Origin: Alphaproteobacteria bacterium
Lineage (GTDB): Bacteria; Pseudomonadota; Alphaproteobacteria; Bin95
Assembly (NCBI GenBank): GCA_022826185.1
Contig: JAJDVH010000167.1
Coordinates: forward strand, 1-36,057
DNA: 36,057 nt
Reading direction: 5' to 3'
In this document: one piece after another, positions 22,076 through 31,972 of the stretch
How positions within the stretch are numbered: position 1 is the first letter of the stretch
Layout: every line of letters begins with the position of its first letter
Position numbers and translations under genes: made by a program
The notes under the pieces: model-generated
Database searches by the model: none
What the model saw: only the letters and a program-made list of their open reading frames with translations
What the model was told of the DNA's origin: nothing

Positions 22076-23542
22076 ATGACGATCTCGGAACAAATGCTGT
22101 CGCGACCAGGCCGCGCGGTTGTCCTGCTGTGCGCCGCGCAGGCGCTGTTCTGGACGCTGGCGCCGGCGTTGACCCACAGCGCGCCGCCGCTCGATGTCGT
22201 CGAGATGCTCGTCTGGGGCCGGGAAGGGGTCGTCGCGACCTTCAAGCACCCCAACCTGCCCGGCCTGTTGCTGGAGGCCGTCCGGCTCGTTTCGGGAGGC
22301 GCGCTCTGGCCGGCCTATGCGCTGGCGCAGGCCTGCGTCGCCGCAAGCTTCCTCGCCGTCTATCTGCTCGGGCGCGACCTGCTGGGGCCGGGGCGGGCGC
22401 TCGCCGGCACGCTGCTGCTGACGGGCGTCTTCTACTATTCCTGGCCGACGCCCGAGATGAACCACAATCTCGTGCAGATGCCGCTCTGGGCATGGACATG
22501 CCTGGCCTTGTGGCGTTCGGCGCAAGGCGGGCGGCTCGCCTGGTGGCTTCTGCTGGGCGCATTCGCCGGGCTGTCGCTCTGGGCGAAATACTCCTCCGGC
22601 CTGCTCCTGGCGGCGGCGGGCGCATGGATGTTGGCGGATGCGCAGGCGCGCGCGCAGCTTGCCCGCATCGGACCGTGGGCGGCGTTGGCGGTCTTCGCCC
22701 TCGTTGCCGCGCCGCAGGCGGCGTTCCTGGTCGAGACGGATTTCCTGCCGTTCGACTATGCACTGGCACGGGCTGGTTCCGGCAGGGCAGGGGGGCCGCT
22801 CTCCTTCCTGCTCACGCAGATCGCGGACCATGCCGTCTTCCTGCTGATGGCGCTGGCGGCGGGGCTGTTCGGCAGGGGGGCGTTCCGGTCGAGTCCGGAA
22901 GAGGCGCGCGCGCGCCGGTTCCTCATCGTCATGGGCCTGCTGCCCGCGCTGCTGGCGGCGCTCATGGCCGCCCTGATCGGCATGGGCCTGAAGGACATGT
23001 GGGGCATGCCGATGTTCAACCTCTCCGGTCTGCTGCTGCTGGCGCTGCTGCCGGGCCGTTTTGAAGGGCGGAGGCTCTCCAGGATTACGGCCATGGCTGC
23101 GTGCCTGCTCATCCTGGTGCCGACGGCCTATGCCGCTTCGGTGGTCCTCCGCGCCGAGCGGTCGGACAAGCCCTCACGAGTCGTCTGGCCGCAGGAGGAG
23201 ATCGCTGCCCGGCTGCTGCGCGCCTATAAGAATGAGACCGGCGCGATGCCGCAGATCGTTGCCGGGCCGGTCTGGGAGGCGGGGCTGGTGGCGCTGGCGG
23301 CGCCGGGCATGCCTTCGGTGTCCATCGACGGCGATGAACGGAAAGCCCCCTGGGTCTCTGAGCAAGACATCGTGCGCAAGGGCGCGCTGGTCGTGTGGCG
23401 GACGGGCTCGAAGCCCGCGCCGGGCCTGGTTTCATTGACAGCCGGACGGGTAACGAGAGAGGAAATCTTCCGGTGGAGCGCCTCCGCTGCGGCCCGGCCG
23501 ATCCGGATCACCTGGACGGCAGTTCCGCCTCGGGCTCGCTGA
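22076..23542 (+). CDS. Membrane glycosyltransferase, GT39/ArnT-like
   Basis: A 488-residue integral membrane protein with about ten hydrophobic helices in its first 360 residues and a C-terminal periplasmic-type domain. It begins MTISEQMLSRPGRAVVLLCA. The first periplasmic loop has PPLDVVEMLVWGREG with D40 and E43, the acidic pair typical of dolichyl/polyprenyl-phosphate sugar transferases, followed by FKHPNLPGLLLEA. Such enzymes take a sugar from undecaprenyl phosphate and attach it to lipid A, other envelope glycans or proteins. Its last 35 bases overlap the end of the convergent gtrA-like gene. With the three minus-strand genes it forms a likely glycosylation cassette. Confidence 0.85.
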   Translation: MTISEQMLSRPGRAVVLLCAAQALFWTLAPALTHSAPPLDVVEMLVWGREGVVATFKHPNLPGLLLEAVRLVSGGALWPAYALAQACVAASFLAVYLLGRDLLGPGRALAGTLLLTGVFYYSWPTPEMNHNLVQMPLWAWTCLALWRSAQGGRLAWWLLLGAFAGLSLWAKYSSGLLLAAAGAWMLADAQARAQLARIGPWAALAVFALVAAPQAAFLVETDFLPFDYALARAGSGRAGGPLSFLLTQIADHAVFLLMALAAGLFGRGAFRSSPEEARARRFLIVMGLLPALLAALMAALIGMGLKDMWGMPMFNLSGLLLLALLPGRFEGRRLSRITAMAACLLILVPTAYAASVVLRAERSDKPSRVVWPQEEIAARLLRAYKNETGAMPQIVAGPVWEAGLVALAAPGMPSVSIDGDERKAPWVSEQDIVRKGALVVWRTGSKPAPGLVSLTAGRVTREEIFRWSASAAARPIRITWTAVPPRAR

Positions 23543-23915
23543 AGACGAAGAAGCGGTTCAGCAGATAGGTGAGAATGGCTGCAAGGCCCGTGAACAGCAG
23601 GAAGCCGATCCGGTAGTCGAGTCCTCCGAGGTCCGCCCAGAGCGCCATCGCGCCGCCATGCAGGGAGACGATTGCCGTGTAGCAGGCGAGGAAGCGCGCG
23701 CCGGCCCGGCGGTGGGGCGCGCGGCTCCTCAGCACGAATGTGCGGTTGCCGGCATAGGAAACCGCGATGCCGCAGACGGCCGCGAGCGCGTTGGCGATGG
23801 CTGCCGATCCCATCCCCGCGCCCTCGATCAGGCCCGCGAGCACGCCGTAGTGGACGGCGGTCGCGAACAGCCCGTTCACGATGAAACGAACGACTCGGCC
23901 CGCTTCCTCACCCAT
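23508..23915 (-). CDS. GtrA-family membrane protein (lipid-linked sugar flippase)
   Basis: A 135-residue protein with four predicted helices: RFIVNGLFATAVHYGVLAGL, then ANALAAVCGIAVSYAGNRTF, a third around CYTAIVSLHGGAMALWA, and a last one in FTGLAAILTYLLNRFFVF. The S-Y-x-x-N-R-x-F and L-L-N-R-F-F-V-F segments are GtrA signatures. The chosen ATG (23913-23915) overlaps the end of the glycosyltransferase 2 gene as ATGGGTGA, so it is translationally coupled. GtrA proteins are thought to move polyprenyl-phosphate sugars across the inner membrane. The last 35 bases overlap the opposite-strand GT39 gene. Confidence 0.88.
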   Translation of the reverse strand: MGEEAGRVVRFIVNGLFATAVHYGVLAGLIEGAGMGSAAIANALAAVCGIAVSYAGNRTFVLRSRAPHRRAGARFLACYTAIVSLHGGAMALWADLGGLDYRIGFLLFTGLAAILTYLLNRFFVFSEPEAELPSR

Positions 23916-24859
23916 CGCGCGAACTGTCGAGCCCGGTCGCTTCCGTCTCCAGAATGAGCGACGCCGCAGCCGCATCAAGGTCCGCCGGCGAGCGGTAGCC
24001 GAGCGCGTTCATGATGAGCGCGACGAGGCTCAGGATCGCGGTCTGCAGGAAGACCAGCACCAGGAAGCCGGTCACGAAGGTGAGCCACCCCGGCGGAGTC
24101 TGGCCGGAGAGCTTCAGGATGACGCCGGCCAGGAAGACAAGAACGCCGGATATCGCCGCCCCGGCGCAAACGGCGCCCATTCTTGTCAGCACGGCATCGT
24201 CGAACACCGCGACCGCGCGAATGCCGTGAAGCGCCAGGTCGTAGAAATTCATCCGCGAGCGCCCGTCATAGCGGGCGCCCCGGTCGCAGGAGATTTCGAC
24301 GCGCCTCAGCCTGGACTTGATGACCGCCGCCGCGAGATGGATCCGGGTCTCCTGCATGGCCGTCAGCCGCAGCAGCGCCCGCCGGTCGAGCGCGCAGAAA
24401 TTGCCGAACCGGATCTCCCGGCCCGTCAACAGGCGGAAGAAGCGCCGGTAGAGCCGGTAGAAGAGCCGGAAGGGCAGGGACTCCGTCCGTCGTCCCCGCC
24501 GCGCGACGACCGCGTTGCAATCCGCCCCGATGGCGGCGACCAGTTGCGGCACGTTCTCGGGCCGGTCTTCGCCGTCGCTGTCCATGACGATCGCGCCGGC
24601 ATAGCGCGGCTCCGACGCGGCCACGGCGAGGCCGACCCAGATCGCCGTCTGGTGCCCGCTGTTGCGCTTCAGGCGGACGATCCGGCCGGCCAGCCCGGCA
24701 TCCCGGATGGCATCGACCGCCGGCGGCGCCCCGATCGTTCCATCGTCCACCGCAAGGACCTCCAGCGACACGCCGGCGTCGAGGCGCGCGAGGTCCCGGC
24801 ACAGCGAGGCAAAGGAATCGCCGTCTTCGTAGACCGGGGTAACGACGGCCCAGACCGTT

Positions 24860-24876
<17 letters not shown>
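23908..24876 (-). CDS. Glycosyltransferase family 2, polyprenyl-phosphate sugar synthase type
   Basis: A 322-residue membrane-associated enzyme. The ATG at 24874-24876 ([20 protein letters not shown]) overlaps the preceding gene by 17 bases; the longer frame to 24924 is rejected. GT-A motifs: LAVDDGT (41-47), [18 protein letters not shown] (69-86) and the metal-binding [13 protein letters not shown] (98-110). Two C-terminal membrane helices (about 236-256 and 268-292) are typical of ArnC/DPM1-like synthases that load a sugar onto undecaprenyl phosphate. Coupled to a UDP-sugar enzyme upstream and a flippase downstream. Confidence 0.9.
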
Positions 24877-25843
<967 letters not shown>

Positions 25844-25882
25844 CTGGGTGTCGCCGTCTTCCCGCGCACGGGCCTCTCCCGG

Positions 25883-25900
25883 GCCGGCGTTTTTGCCGGC
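25883..25900 (-). terminator. Hairpin after rpoH
   Basis: A 6-bp GCCGGC/GCCGGC stem with a 6-base loop, 49-66 bases downstream of the rpoH stop on the minus strand. No T-run follows in that direction, so it is a weak terminator candidate or a stabilising hairpin between rpoH and the sugar-nucleotide gene. Confidence 0.3.
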
Positions 25901-25948
25901 TCGTCGCTGAGTCCCATTGTAGCGTGCAGGCGCGTTGCAGCTATGCGG

Positions 25949-26833
25949 CTATGCGTCGGGCAGGACGTTGCCGTCGGCGCGCCAGCGAGGCGCCAGGCTG
26001 CGGCGCAGCTTGCCGAGCGCGCGGGCTTCCAGCTGGCGGACCCGCTCCTTGCTGACGCCGAGTTCCTGTCCGAGCGATTCCAGCGTGCGCGCATCGTCTT
26101 CCAGCAGCCGTTCGCGAATGATCTTCGCCTCGCGCTCCGGCAGTTCGGCCAGCGCCTCGCGGATCCAGCGTGCCCGCTCGTCGCCGTCGAGATGCTCCAT
26201 GGCGTTGTCTTCGGGGGACGGGCGCTGGTCCGCCAGAAACTGCACCCAGGTCTCGTCGCCGTCTTCGCCCACCGGCGCGTCCAGCGAGCGGTCGGCGCCG
26301 GTTAGCCGGCCCTCCATGCTTTCCACATCGCTCGTCGCGACCTTGAGCTCCGCGGCAATGCGCGCCCGCCCCCGGTCGTCGAGCGGCTTGCCGGTGCGGC
26401 CCTCGATGCGCGCGCGCAGCCGGCGCAGATTGAAGAACAGCGACTTCTGGGATGAGGTCGAGCCCGTGCGGACGATGGACCAGTTGCGCAGGACATAATC
26501 CTGCATCGCCGAGCGTATCCACCAGGAGGCGTAGGTCGAGAAACGGACCTCCCGCTCAGGCTCGAAACGGGCGGCCGCCTGCATCAGGCCGACCGCGCCT
26601 TCCTGCATCAGGTCGGCCATGGGCAGGCCGTAGTTCCGGTATTTCGCAGCCGTGGCGGCGACGAGGCGCGTATAGGCGTTGACCAGCTCGTGAAGAGCGG
26701 CCTCGTCCTGCTCGTCGCGCCAGCGCAATGCCAGCTCCTGTTCGCGTTCGCGAGTGAGCAGCGGCGTGCTCATCGCATGGCGGACGAAGTTCAACGCCCC
26801 CCTGCTATTGGCCGACCGGTCCAGATAGCTCAT
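25949..26833 (-). CDS. rpoH: RNA polymerase heat-shock sigma factor RpoH (sigma-32)
   Basis: A 294-residue alternative sigma factor. The ATG at 26831-26833 follows AAGGA by 6 bases; the longer frame to 26881 is rejected. Region 2 is clear: LVNAYTRLVAATAAKYRNYG, DLMQEGAVGLMQAAARFEP and FSTYASWWIRSAMQDYVLRN. The RpoH box QKSLFFNLR (129-137) distinguishes it from RpoD and RpoS. Region 4.2 ends LGVSKERVRQLEARALGKLR. It directs transcription of chaperone and protease genes on heat or oxidative stress. Alphaproteobacteria often have more than one RpoH; which paralogue this is cannot be decided. It lies downstream of carD with a terminator between them. Confidence 0.95.
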   Translation of the reverse strand: MSYLDRSANSRGALNFVRHAMSTPLLTREREQELALRWRDEQDEAALHELVNAYTRLVAATAAKYRNYGLPMADLMQEGAVGLMQAAARFEPEREVRFSTYASWWIRSAMQDYVLRNWSIVRTGSTSSQKSLFFNLRRLRARIEGRTGKPLDDRGRARIAAELKVATSDVESMEGRLTGADRSLDAPVGEDGDETWVQFLADQRPSPEDNAMEHLDGDERARWIREALAELPEREAKIIRERLLEDDARTLESLGQELGVSKERVRQLEARALGKLRRSLAPRWRADGNVLPDA

Positions 26834-26937
26834 CTCGTTCCTTCCCGCGCCGCGTCCCGATTGCCGGGCGGGCGCACACATTGAGAGGTGGGCAGTCGCG
26901 CGCGGTTATTCAACCGGTTTCGCGATACCGTCCTCCC

Positions 26938-26981
26938 AAAAAGCCGAGAGGCGGTCTGCCCGTCCGGGAGCAGACCGCCTC
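26938..26981 (-). terminator. Intrinsic terminator of carD
   Basis: On the minus strand a 12-bp perfect stem (26970-26981 with 26948-26959, GAGGCGGTCTGC type) and 10-base loop are followed by TCGGC and TTTTT (26938-26942). This is a good Rho-independent terminator 28 bases after the carD stop. It implies that rpoH has its own promoter in 26834-26937, where no clear consensus is visible. Confidence 0.85.
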
Positions 26982-27008
26982 ACGATGCGATATCTTGTCG
27001 CTGTTCGC

Positions 27009-27506
27009 TCAGGCAGCCTGCAACACCGTTTCCACTCGTTTGACGGCTTTGTCCTCGTCGATTTTCTCCACCACCGCGAGTTCCCGGCTCAACCGTTCGA
27101 GAGCGGCCTGGTAAATCTGGCGCTCGCTGTAGGACTGGTCCGGCTGGTCGGCGTTGCGGTGCAGGTCCCGCACGACCTCGGCGATGAGATTGGGATCGCC
27201 GGAGTTGATCTTCGCCTCATATTCCTGGGCGCGCCGGCTCCACATCGTTCGCTTGATCCGGACCTTCCCCTTGAGAGTGCGCAGTGCGTTCTGCATCTCC
27301 TTTTTCGTGGAAAGCGTTCGCAAGCCTGCCGTCTGCACCTTGGCGGTCGGGATGCGGAGCAGCATCTTTTCCTTTTCGAATTCGATGACCAGCATCTCCA
27401 GGTCGTAACCGGAAATCGTCTGTTCCTCGACCGCCAGAACCTTCCCGACGCCGTGCGCCGGATAGACCACGTGGTTGCCAGCCCTGAAATTTCCTCGCTT
27501 CGTCAT
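27009..27506 (-). CDS. carD: CarD family transcriptional regulator
   Basis: A 165-residue protein, MTKRGNFRAGNHVVYPAHGV onward. The N-terminal Tudor-like RNA polymerase-interaction domain is shown by GNHVVYPAHGVGKVLAVEEQ and by YDLEMLVIEFEKEKMLLRIP. The C-terminal helical DNA-binding part includes TMWSRRAQEYEAKINSGDP and LIAEVVRDLHRN. CarD binds the RNA polymerase beta subunit and stabilises open complexes at many promoters. Length matches alphaproteobacterial CarD. It lies between fdxA and rpoH, an arrangement common in the class, and has its own terminator. Confidence 0.95.
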   Translation of the reverse strand: MTKRGNFRAGNHVVYPAHGVGKVLAVEEQTISGYDLEMLVIEFEKEKMLLRIPTAKVQTAGLRTLSTKKEMQNALRTLKGKVRIKRTMWSRRAQEYEAKINSGDPNLIAEVVRDLHRNADQPDQSYSERQIYQAALERLSRELAVVEKIDEDKAVKRVETVLQAA

Positions 27507-27793
27507 CCTGTTGTTTCGGTCCCCAAGTTCCGTAACGATGCACCAACCGGTAAGGCAAAACGCCCAGCCGATTCAGCGAGCGGGGCGCGCCAGCGACTTT
27601 GCTGCGGTTGGCGGGGCTTCCTCCAAGCCCGACAGGAACTCTACCACAAAATCAACCGGATGGCGACTCTCTGGACCCACTGGAGCCGGAATCTCCATGT
27701 GCGGGAGGCATGGGGCCGACAGTGCGGGCCTGCGCCTGGCGGATACGCCTTATGCCCTCGCGTTTCCGGTGTCGGGGCGCCTCCTGCTGCGCG
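27507..27793. other. Gene-free stretch upstream of carD
   Basis: 287 bases between fdxA and carD, both on the minus strand. It presumably holds the carD promoter. A small hairpin GGGCTT-GGAGG-AAGCCC lies in the middle. No convincing -35/-10 pair, terminator or small gene was seen; open frames on the plus strand here are antisense to fdxA. Confidence 0.5.
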
Positions 27794-28126
27794 TCAACCG
27801 CCCGGATTGGGGCTGAAATGGGCTTCCAGCTTGCCCTCTACGCCTTCCCAGCTTTCCGCGTCGGGCGGCGCGTCCTTGCGGTAGGTGATATTCGGCCAGC
27901 TCTCGGAGTAGCGCCGGTTGAACTCGACCCACTCTTCCATGCCGGGGTCGGTGTCCGGCTTGATTGCCTCGACCGGGCATTCCGGCTCGCATACGCCGCA
28001 GTCGATGCACTCGTCCGGATGTATGACGAGCATGTTCTCGCCTTCATAGAAACAATCGACCGGGCATACCTCGACGCAGTCCGTGTATTTGCACCGGATG
28101 CAGGCGTCGTTGACGATATAGGTCAT
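27794..28126 (-). CDS. fdxA: 7Fe ferredoxin FdxA
   Basis: A 110-residue electron carrier with one [3Fe-4S] and one [4Fe-4S] cluster. From the ATG at 28124-28126 the start is [21 protein letters not shown]9, C17 and C50 should hold the [3Fe-4S] cluster, and C21, C40, C43 and C46 the [4Fe-4S] cluster, at an offset of one from Azotobacter ferredoxin I. Extra cysteines C12 and C25 also match that protein. GGAGA lies 9 bases before the ATG; a TTG two codons upstream is less likely. The redox partner is not known. It follows the S4-protein gene by 70 bases. Confidence 0.95.
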   Translation of the reverse strand: MTYIVNDACIRCKYTDCVEVCPVDCFYEGENMLVIHPDECIDCGVCEPECPVEAIKPDTDPGMEEWVEFNRRYSESWPNITYRKDAPPDAESWEGVEGKLEAHFSPNPGG

Positions 28127-28196
28127 AGGCAATGTCTCCGGGCCGCATGTAGAGCGGCACCATGGATGGCGCCATTTAGCAGTCGGGCCGGACCTG

Positions 28197-28469
28197 TCAA
28201 CTGTCGAGGTTGGCGTAGAGGCGGGCCGCCTCCGGCGCCGGACCGCGCCGTTCCGCCAGCGCCTCGACCCGCACGACCCGGATGCTGCCGGCCTGGGGGA
28301 AGGTCAGGATGTCACCCACCCGAAGAAGGTGATGGGCCTTCTGCACCGGCCGGCGGTTCACCCGCACTCTCCCGGCCTGGCACAGCTTTGTCGCCAGCCC
28401 GCGCGTCTTGAAGAAACGGGCCCGCCAGAGCCACTGGTCGAGTCGCTGGCCCGCTGCCGGCCCGCTCAC
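28197..28469 (-). CDS. S4-domain RNA-binding protein (Hsp15-like)
   Basis: A 90-residue protein. The GTG at 28467-28469 overlaps the helicase stop by 4 bases, so it is coupled to that gene. The S4 fold is clear: [20 protein letters not shown], then [20 protein letters not shown] and [18 protein letters not shown]. coli Hsp15 (HslR) binds stalled 50S subunits with nascent chains after heat shock. Partnership with an RNA helicase gene upstream and with rpoH further downstream fits an RNA or ribosome stress role. The frame runs on upstream inside the helicase gene, but that part is a shadow. Confidence 0.9.
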   Translation of the reverse strand: MSGPAAGQRLDQWLWRARFFKTRGLATKLCQAGRVRVNRRPVQKAHHLLRVGDILTFPQAGSIRVVRVEALAERRGPAPEAARLYANLDS

Positions 28470-30934
28470 AACCCGACCTTGAGTTCGGCGAGTTTTGCAA
28501 ACGGCGAACCGGACCGGGCCCGTATCCGGCGCGGCGGCCTGCGGCGGCTGCGGGTCATCTGCATGCCCGTGGCGCTGTCGCGGGCTTCGTATCCGATATC
28601 CGTCAGAACGGCGGGCAGGTCGTCGAGGCGGCACCCCGTCAACCGGGCGAGTTGCAGAGTGGGGACGAAGGGGCCCTGCTCGGCGAGGCCGGCGGCGGCC
28701 TCGGCCAGCCGTTCGACCACGGACGCACGGAGCGCCAGCGGACCGGCGGTGAGATAACCGGCAGCGGCGTAGCGGGCCGCCGGCACGGCCGGGTCCAGCG
28801 GCAGCACCGGCCGGGCGGTCGCCAACGGCTCGCCGCCGCTCTTGCGGTGGATGCGCCAAAGCAGGTCCAGCAGCCCTGCGGCCCGGTTCTTCTGCATCGC
28901 CGGCACGAACAGGGCGACCCGGCCGATGCGCACGCCCAGCCGCCCCAGCGCCTGCCGCTCGGCGCGCGGCAATGAGCGCGCGAGGTCCGAAACAGCCTCG
29001 CGCCTCAGCGTTCCCAGCGCTTCGGCGAGCCGGTAGGCGATTCCGCGAGCGCGGCCGGATAGTTCCTCGGCTCCGGCGAGCGCTGCGAGCGGCGCGAGCT
29101 CGCGGGCGACCAGGCCGTCGATCCACTCCCGAAGGCGGGTTTCCACCCGGCGCCGGGGCGCCGTTTCCAGGAGGTCCGAAGGCAGGAGCCGGAAGTCGGG
29201 CGCCAACGCGGTCGCCCCGGCCGCCAGGCGGGCCACCGGTTCGTCGTTCCACAGCATCCGGCCCTCTGCGTCGAGAGCGAAACACCCGTCATCGTCTGCG
29301 GCCAGCGCATCGACCCTGCGGGCCACCTCCTGCCGCAGCACGCGCTGCGTGGCCAGCACGAGGGGCCGGCCGCCGCGTTCGTCCCGCTCAGCGGTGTAGC
29401 GGAAGCCGTCCAGACGCCCGACCGTCTCGCCTTCGACGAAGACCGAACCGTTCCCCGCCACGGCCCCCATGAGGTCGCCGCCTTCCCTGAGGCGCCGGGC
29501 CAGCACCGCCGTGCGCCGGTCCACGAAGCGCTGGGTCAGGCGTTCGTGCAGGGCGTCCGAGAGCAGGTCTTCCAGCCGGCGGGTGCGCTCCTGCCAGCCG
29601 GCGGCGTCGTCGAGCCAGGCGGCGCGATAGGCGATATAGGTCCAGGTGCGCACGCCCGCGATGCGCGCCATAAGCGTGTCGATGTCGCCGTCGGTGCGCT
29701 CCAGCCGGCCGACCTGCCGCGCCACCCAGTCCGCGGGCAGCCGGCCGTCGCACTCGACCAGGTAGCGGTAAACGCGCCCCAGCAGATGGGCATGGGCGTC
29801 GGTCAGCGTCTTGCGGAAGTCCGGTATCTGGCAAACCTCCCACAACAGGGCGACCCTCTCGGGGCCGACGGCCGCCGACCCGATGGCCGGGTCCCGCGCC
29901 AGCACGGTCAATGCCTGCCGGTCCTCGCCGTCGCGCCCCGGCACGCAGAAAGGGAAGGGCGGCGGCCGGCCCAGGCTCGCCAGCAGCCGGTCGACGCTGG
30001 AGAAATCGAGATCGGCATTTCGCCAGCAGACCGTTTGCAGAGGCTCGAAGCGGTGGTCCTCGACCCGCGCGACGATGCGCTCGTCCATCGGCCGCTGTTC
30101 GGCGGTAACGCCGAATGTGCCGTCGGCGACATGGCGTCCGGCGCGCCCGGCAATCTGGCCGATCTCGGCCGCGGCGAGCTTTCGCATGCGCCTGCCGTCG
30201 AATTTGTCGAGCGAGGAGAACGCCACATGGCGCACATCCATGTTGAGTCCCATGCCAATGGCATCGGTGGCCACCAGGTAATCGACCTCGCCCGCCTGGT
30301 ACATGCCGACCTGGGCGTTACGCGCGCGGGGGCTGAGTGCGCCCAGCACGACAGCGGTGCCGCCGCGCTGCCGGCGGACGAGTTCGGCCAGGCGGTAAAC
30401 TTCGCTTGCGGAGAACGCCACCACGGCCGAACGCGGCGGCAACCGCGTGACCTTGCGGTAGCCGGAATAATCGAGCCGGGAGAAGCGGGGCCGGTCTTCG
30501 ACGACCGCCTCGGGTGCCAGTTGGCGCAGGAGCGGGCGGATCGTCTCGGCGCCCAGAAACATCGTCTCCTGCCGGCCGCGCGCATGGAGAAGCCGGTTGG
30601 TGACGATGTGGCCGCGCTCCGGGTCCGCTGCCATCTGCACCTCGTCCACCGCAAGGAAGGCGACACTCCTGTCCAGCGGCATGGATTCGGTAGTGCAGAC
30701 GAAATAGCGCGCCCGCGGCGGGAGTATCTTCTCCTCGCCCGTGACCAGGGCCACGGCGCCGGCGCCCTTGATCGCGGCAATGCGGTCGTAGTTCTCCCGC
30801 GCCAGCAGACGGAGCGGGAAGCCGATCATGCCGGACTCGTGCCCGAGCATGCGTTGCACGGCGGCGTAGGTCTTGCCGGTGTTGGTGGGTCCGAGTAGCG
30901 CGGTGACCCGCGCAGGCTCGTCAATTGGCCGCAT
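28466..30934 (-). CDS. SUV3-like superfamily 2 RNA helicase
   Basis: An 822-residue helicase. ATG at 30932-30934 gives MRPIDEPARVTALLGPTNTG; the open frame to 31117 is not family-like, although no strong ribosome site precedes the chosen ATG. Walker A GPTNTGKT (15-22), motif II DEVQ (97-100) and motif VI QIAGRAGR (260-267) are intact, with GLNMDVRHVAFSSLDKFDG in the second RecA domain. The long C-terminal region holds the SUV3-type helical domain. Relatives include mitochondrial SUV3, which unwinds RNA for degradation. The bacterial role is little known. It is divergent from the LLM oxidoreductase gene across 181 bases. Confidence 0.92.
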   Translation of the reverse strand: MRPIDEPARVTALLGPTNTGKTYAAVQRMLGHESGMIGFPLRLLARENYDRIAAIKGAGAVALVTGEEKILPPRARYFVCTTESMPLDRSVAFLAVDEVQMAADPERGHIVTNRLLHARGRQETMFLGAETIRPLLRQLAPEAVVEDRPRFSRLDYSGYRKVTRLPPRSAVVAFSASEVYRLAELVRRQRGGTAVVLGALSPRARNAQVGMYQAGEVDYLVATDAIGMGLNMDVRHVAFSSLDKFDGRRMRKLAAAEIGQIAGRAGRHVADGTFGVTAEQRPMDERIVARVEDHRFEPLQTVCWRNADLDFSSVDRLLASLGRPPPFPFCVPGRDGEDRQALTVLARDPAIGSAAVGPERVALLWEVCQIPDFRKTLTDAHAHLLGRVYRYLVECDGRLPADWVARQVGRLERTDGDIDTLMARIAGVRTWTYIAYRAAWLDDAAGWQERTRRLEDLLSDALHERLTQRFVDRRTAVLARRLREGGDLMGAVAGNGSVFVEGETVGRLDGFRYTAERDERGGRPLVLATQRVLRQEVARRVDALAADDDGCFALDAEGRMLWNDEPVARLAAGATALAPDFRLLPSDLLETAPRRRVETRLREWIDGLVARELAPLAALAGAEELSGRARGIAYRLAEALGTLRREAVSDLARSLPRAERQALGRLGVRIGRVALFVPAMQKNRAAGLLDLLWRIHRKSGGEPLATARPVLPLDPAVPAARYAAAGYLTAGPLALRASVVERLAEAAAGLAEQGPFVPTLQLARLTGCRLDDLPAVLTDIGYEARDSATGMQMTRSRRRPPRRIRARSGSPFAKLAELKVGL

Positions 30935-31115
30935 GAGGGAAGAGTCGGTCCGATTCCGCGGCAGTTCAAGGGCAAATCCGTGCCGGTGTTGCGGCAATGC
31001 GGGCCGAAGGATCGAGGGCGGCCCGGCCGTGCGGGCGGCGGCGGCTTCTCTGCTGCCGGAAATCGGATAGGCTGCGGCCTTACGGCAGGCACCCATAACG
31101 AAGGACGAAGACCCC

Positions 31116-31961
31116 ATGGACTACGGCATCGCCTATTTCCCGACCGACTATTCCATTGCGCCGGCGGCGCTGGCCGTTGCGGCCGAGGCGCGCGGCTTCG
31201 AGTCCTTCTGGCTTCCCGAGCACTCGCACATTCCCTGGTCGCGCCAGTCCCCCTGGCCCGGCGGCGCCGACCTGCCGAAGCAGTATTACGACGTCATGGA
31301 CCCGTTCCTGGCGCTGGCGAGCGCCGCCACCGCCACCTCCCGCATCAAGCTGGGAACGGGCATATGCCTCGTCGTGCAGCGCGACCCGATCTACACGGCC
31401 AAGGAAGTCTCGACGCTCGACCGGCTGTCCGGCGGGCGGTTCCTGTTCGGCGTCGGCGGCGGCTGGAATGCCGAGGAGATGGCCGACCACGGCACCGACT
31501 TCTCGACGCGCTTCGCCCTCATGGAGGAGCGCATCGCCGCCATGAAGACGATCTGGACGGAGGCGAAGGCCGAGTATCACGGCGCGTTCGTCACTTTCGA
31601 TTCGATGGCGCAATGGCCGAAGCCGGTGCAGAGTCCGCACCCGCCGGTCATCGTCGGCGGGGCCTTCCCCTGGGGCGCGCGCCGGGCGATAGCCTATGGC
31701 GACGGCTGGATGCCGATCGGAGGGCGGGACCAGGACGTGCTGGAACTGTTGCCGCGCTTCCGGCAGATGGCCGCCGAAGCGGAACGCGACCCGGACTCGA
31801 TTGCGGTGACTCTCTTCGGAGTCGAGGCGGATGCCGCACTGCTCGACCGGGCGGAAGCCGCGAGCGTGGCGCGCGCGGTCTTCATGCTGCCGTCCGTGGA
31901 CGAGGCCGAAAGCCTGAAACTCCTCGACGCCCTCGCGGAAAAACTCGGGCCGCGCCTGTAG
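31116..31961 (+). CDS. LLM-class (luciferase-like) F420/FMN-dependent oxidoreductase
   Basis: A 281-residue TIM-barrel protein, MDYGIAYFPTDYSIAPAALA onward, with AAGGA about 10 bases before the ATG. Family marks are AARGFESFWLPEHSHIP-type residues (24-40), KLGTGICLVVQRDPIYTAKE (78-97) and FLFGVGGGWNAEEMADHGTD, plus PVIVGGAFPWGARRAIAYGD. This subgroup is usually annotated as F420-dependent, but flavin-dependent members exist and the cofactor cannot be decided here. It is convergent with pcaG, with only 11 bases between. Substrate unknown. Confidence 0.9.
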   Translation: MDYGIAYFPTDYSIAPAALAVAAEARGFESFWLPEHSHIPWSRQSPWPGGADLPKQYYDVMDPFLALASAATATSRIKLGTGICLVVQRDPIYTAKEVSTLDRLSGGRFLFGVGGGWNAEEMADHGTDFSTRFALMEERIAAMKTIWTEAKAEYHGAFVTFDSMAQWPKPVQSPHPPVIVGGAFPWGARRAIAYGDGWMPIGGRDQDVLELLPRFRQMAAEAERDPDSIAVTLFGVEADAALLDRAEAASVARAVFMLPSVDEAESLKLLDALAEKLGPRL

Positions 31962-31972
31962 GCGGCGGGGGG

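Noticed and set aside
30935-31117. N-terminal extension of the SUV3-like helicase.
   Set aside because: The 61 extra residues are unlike the family and would run into the start of the divergent LLM oxidoreductase gene.
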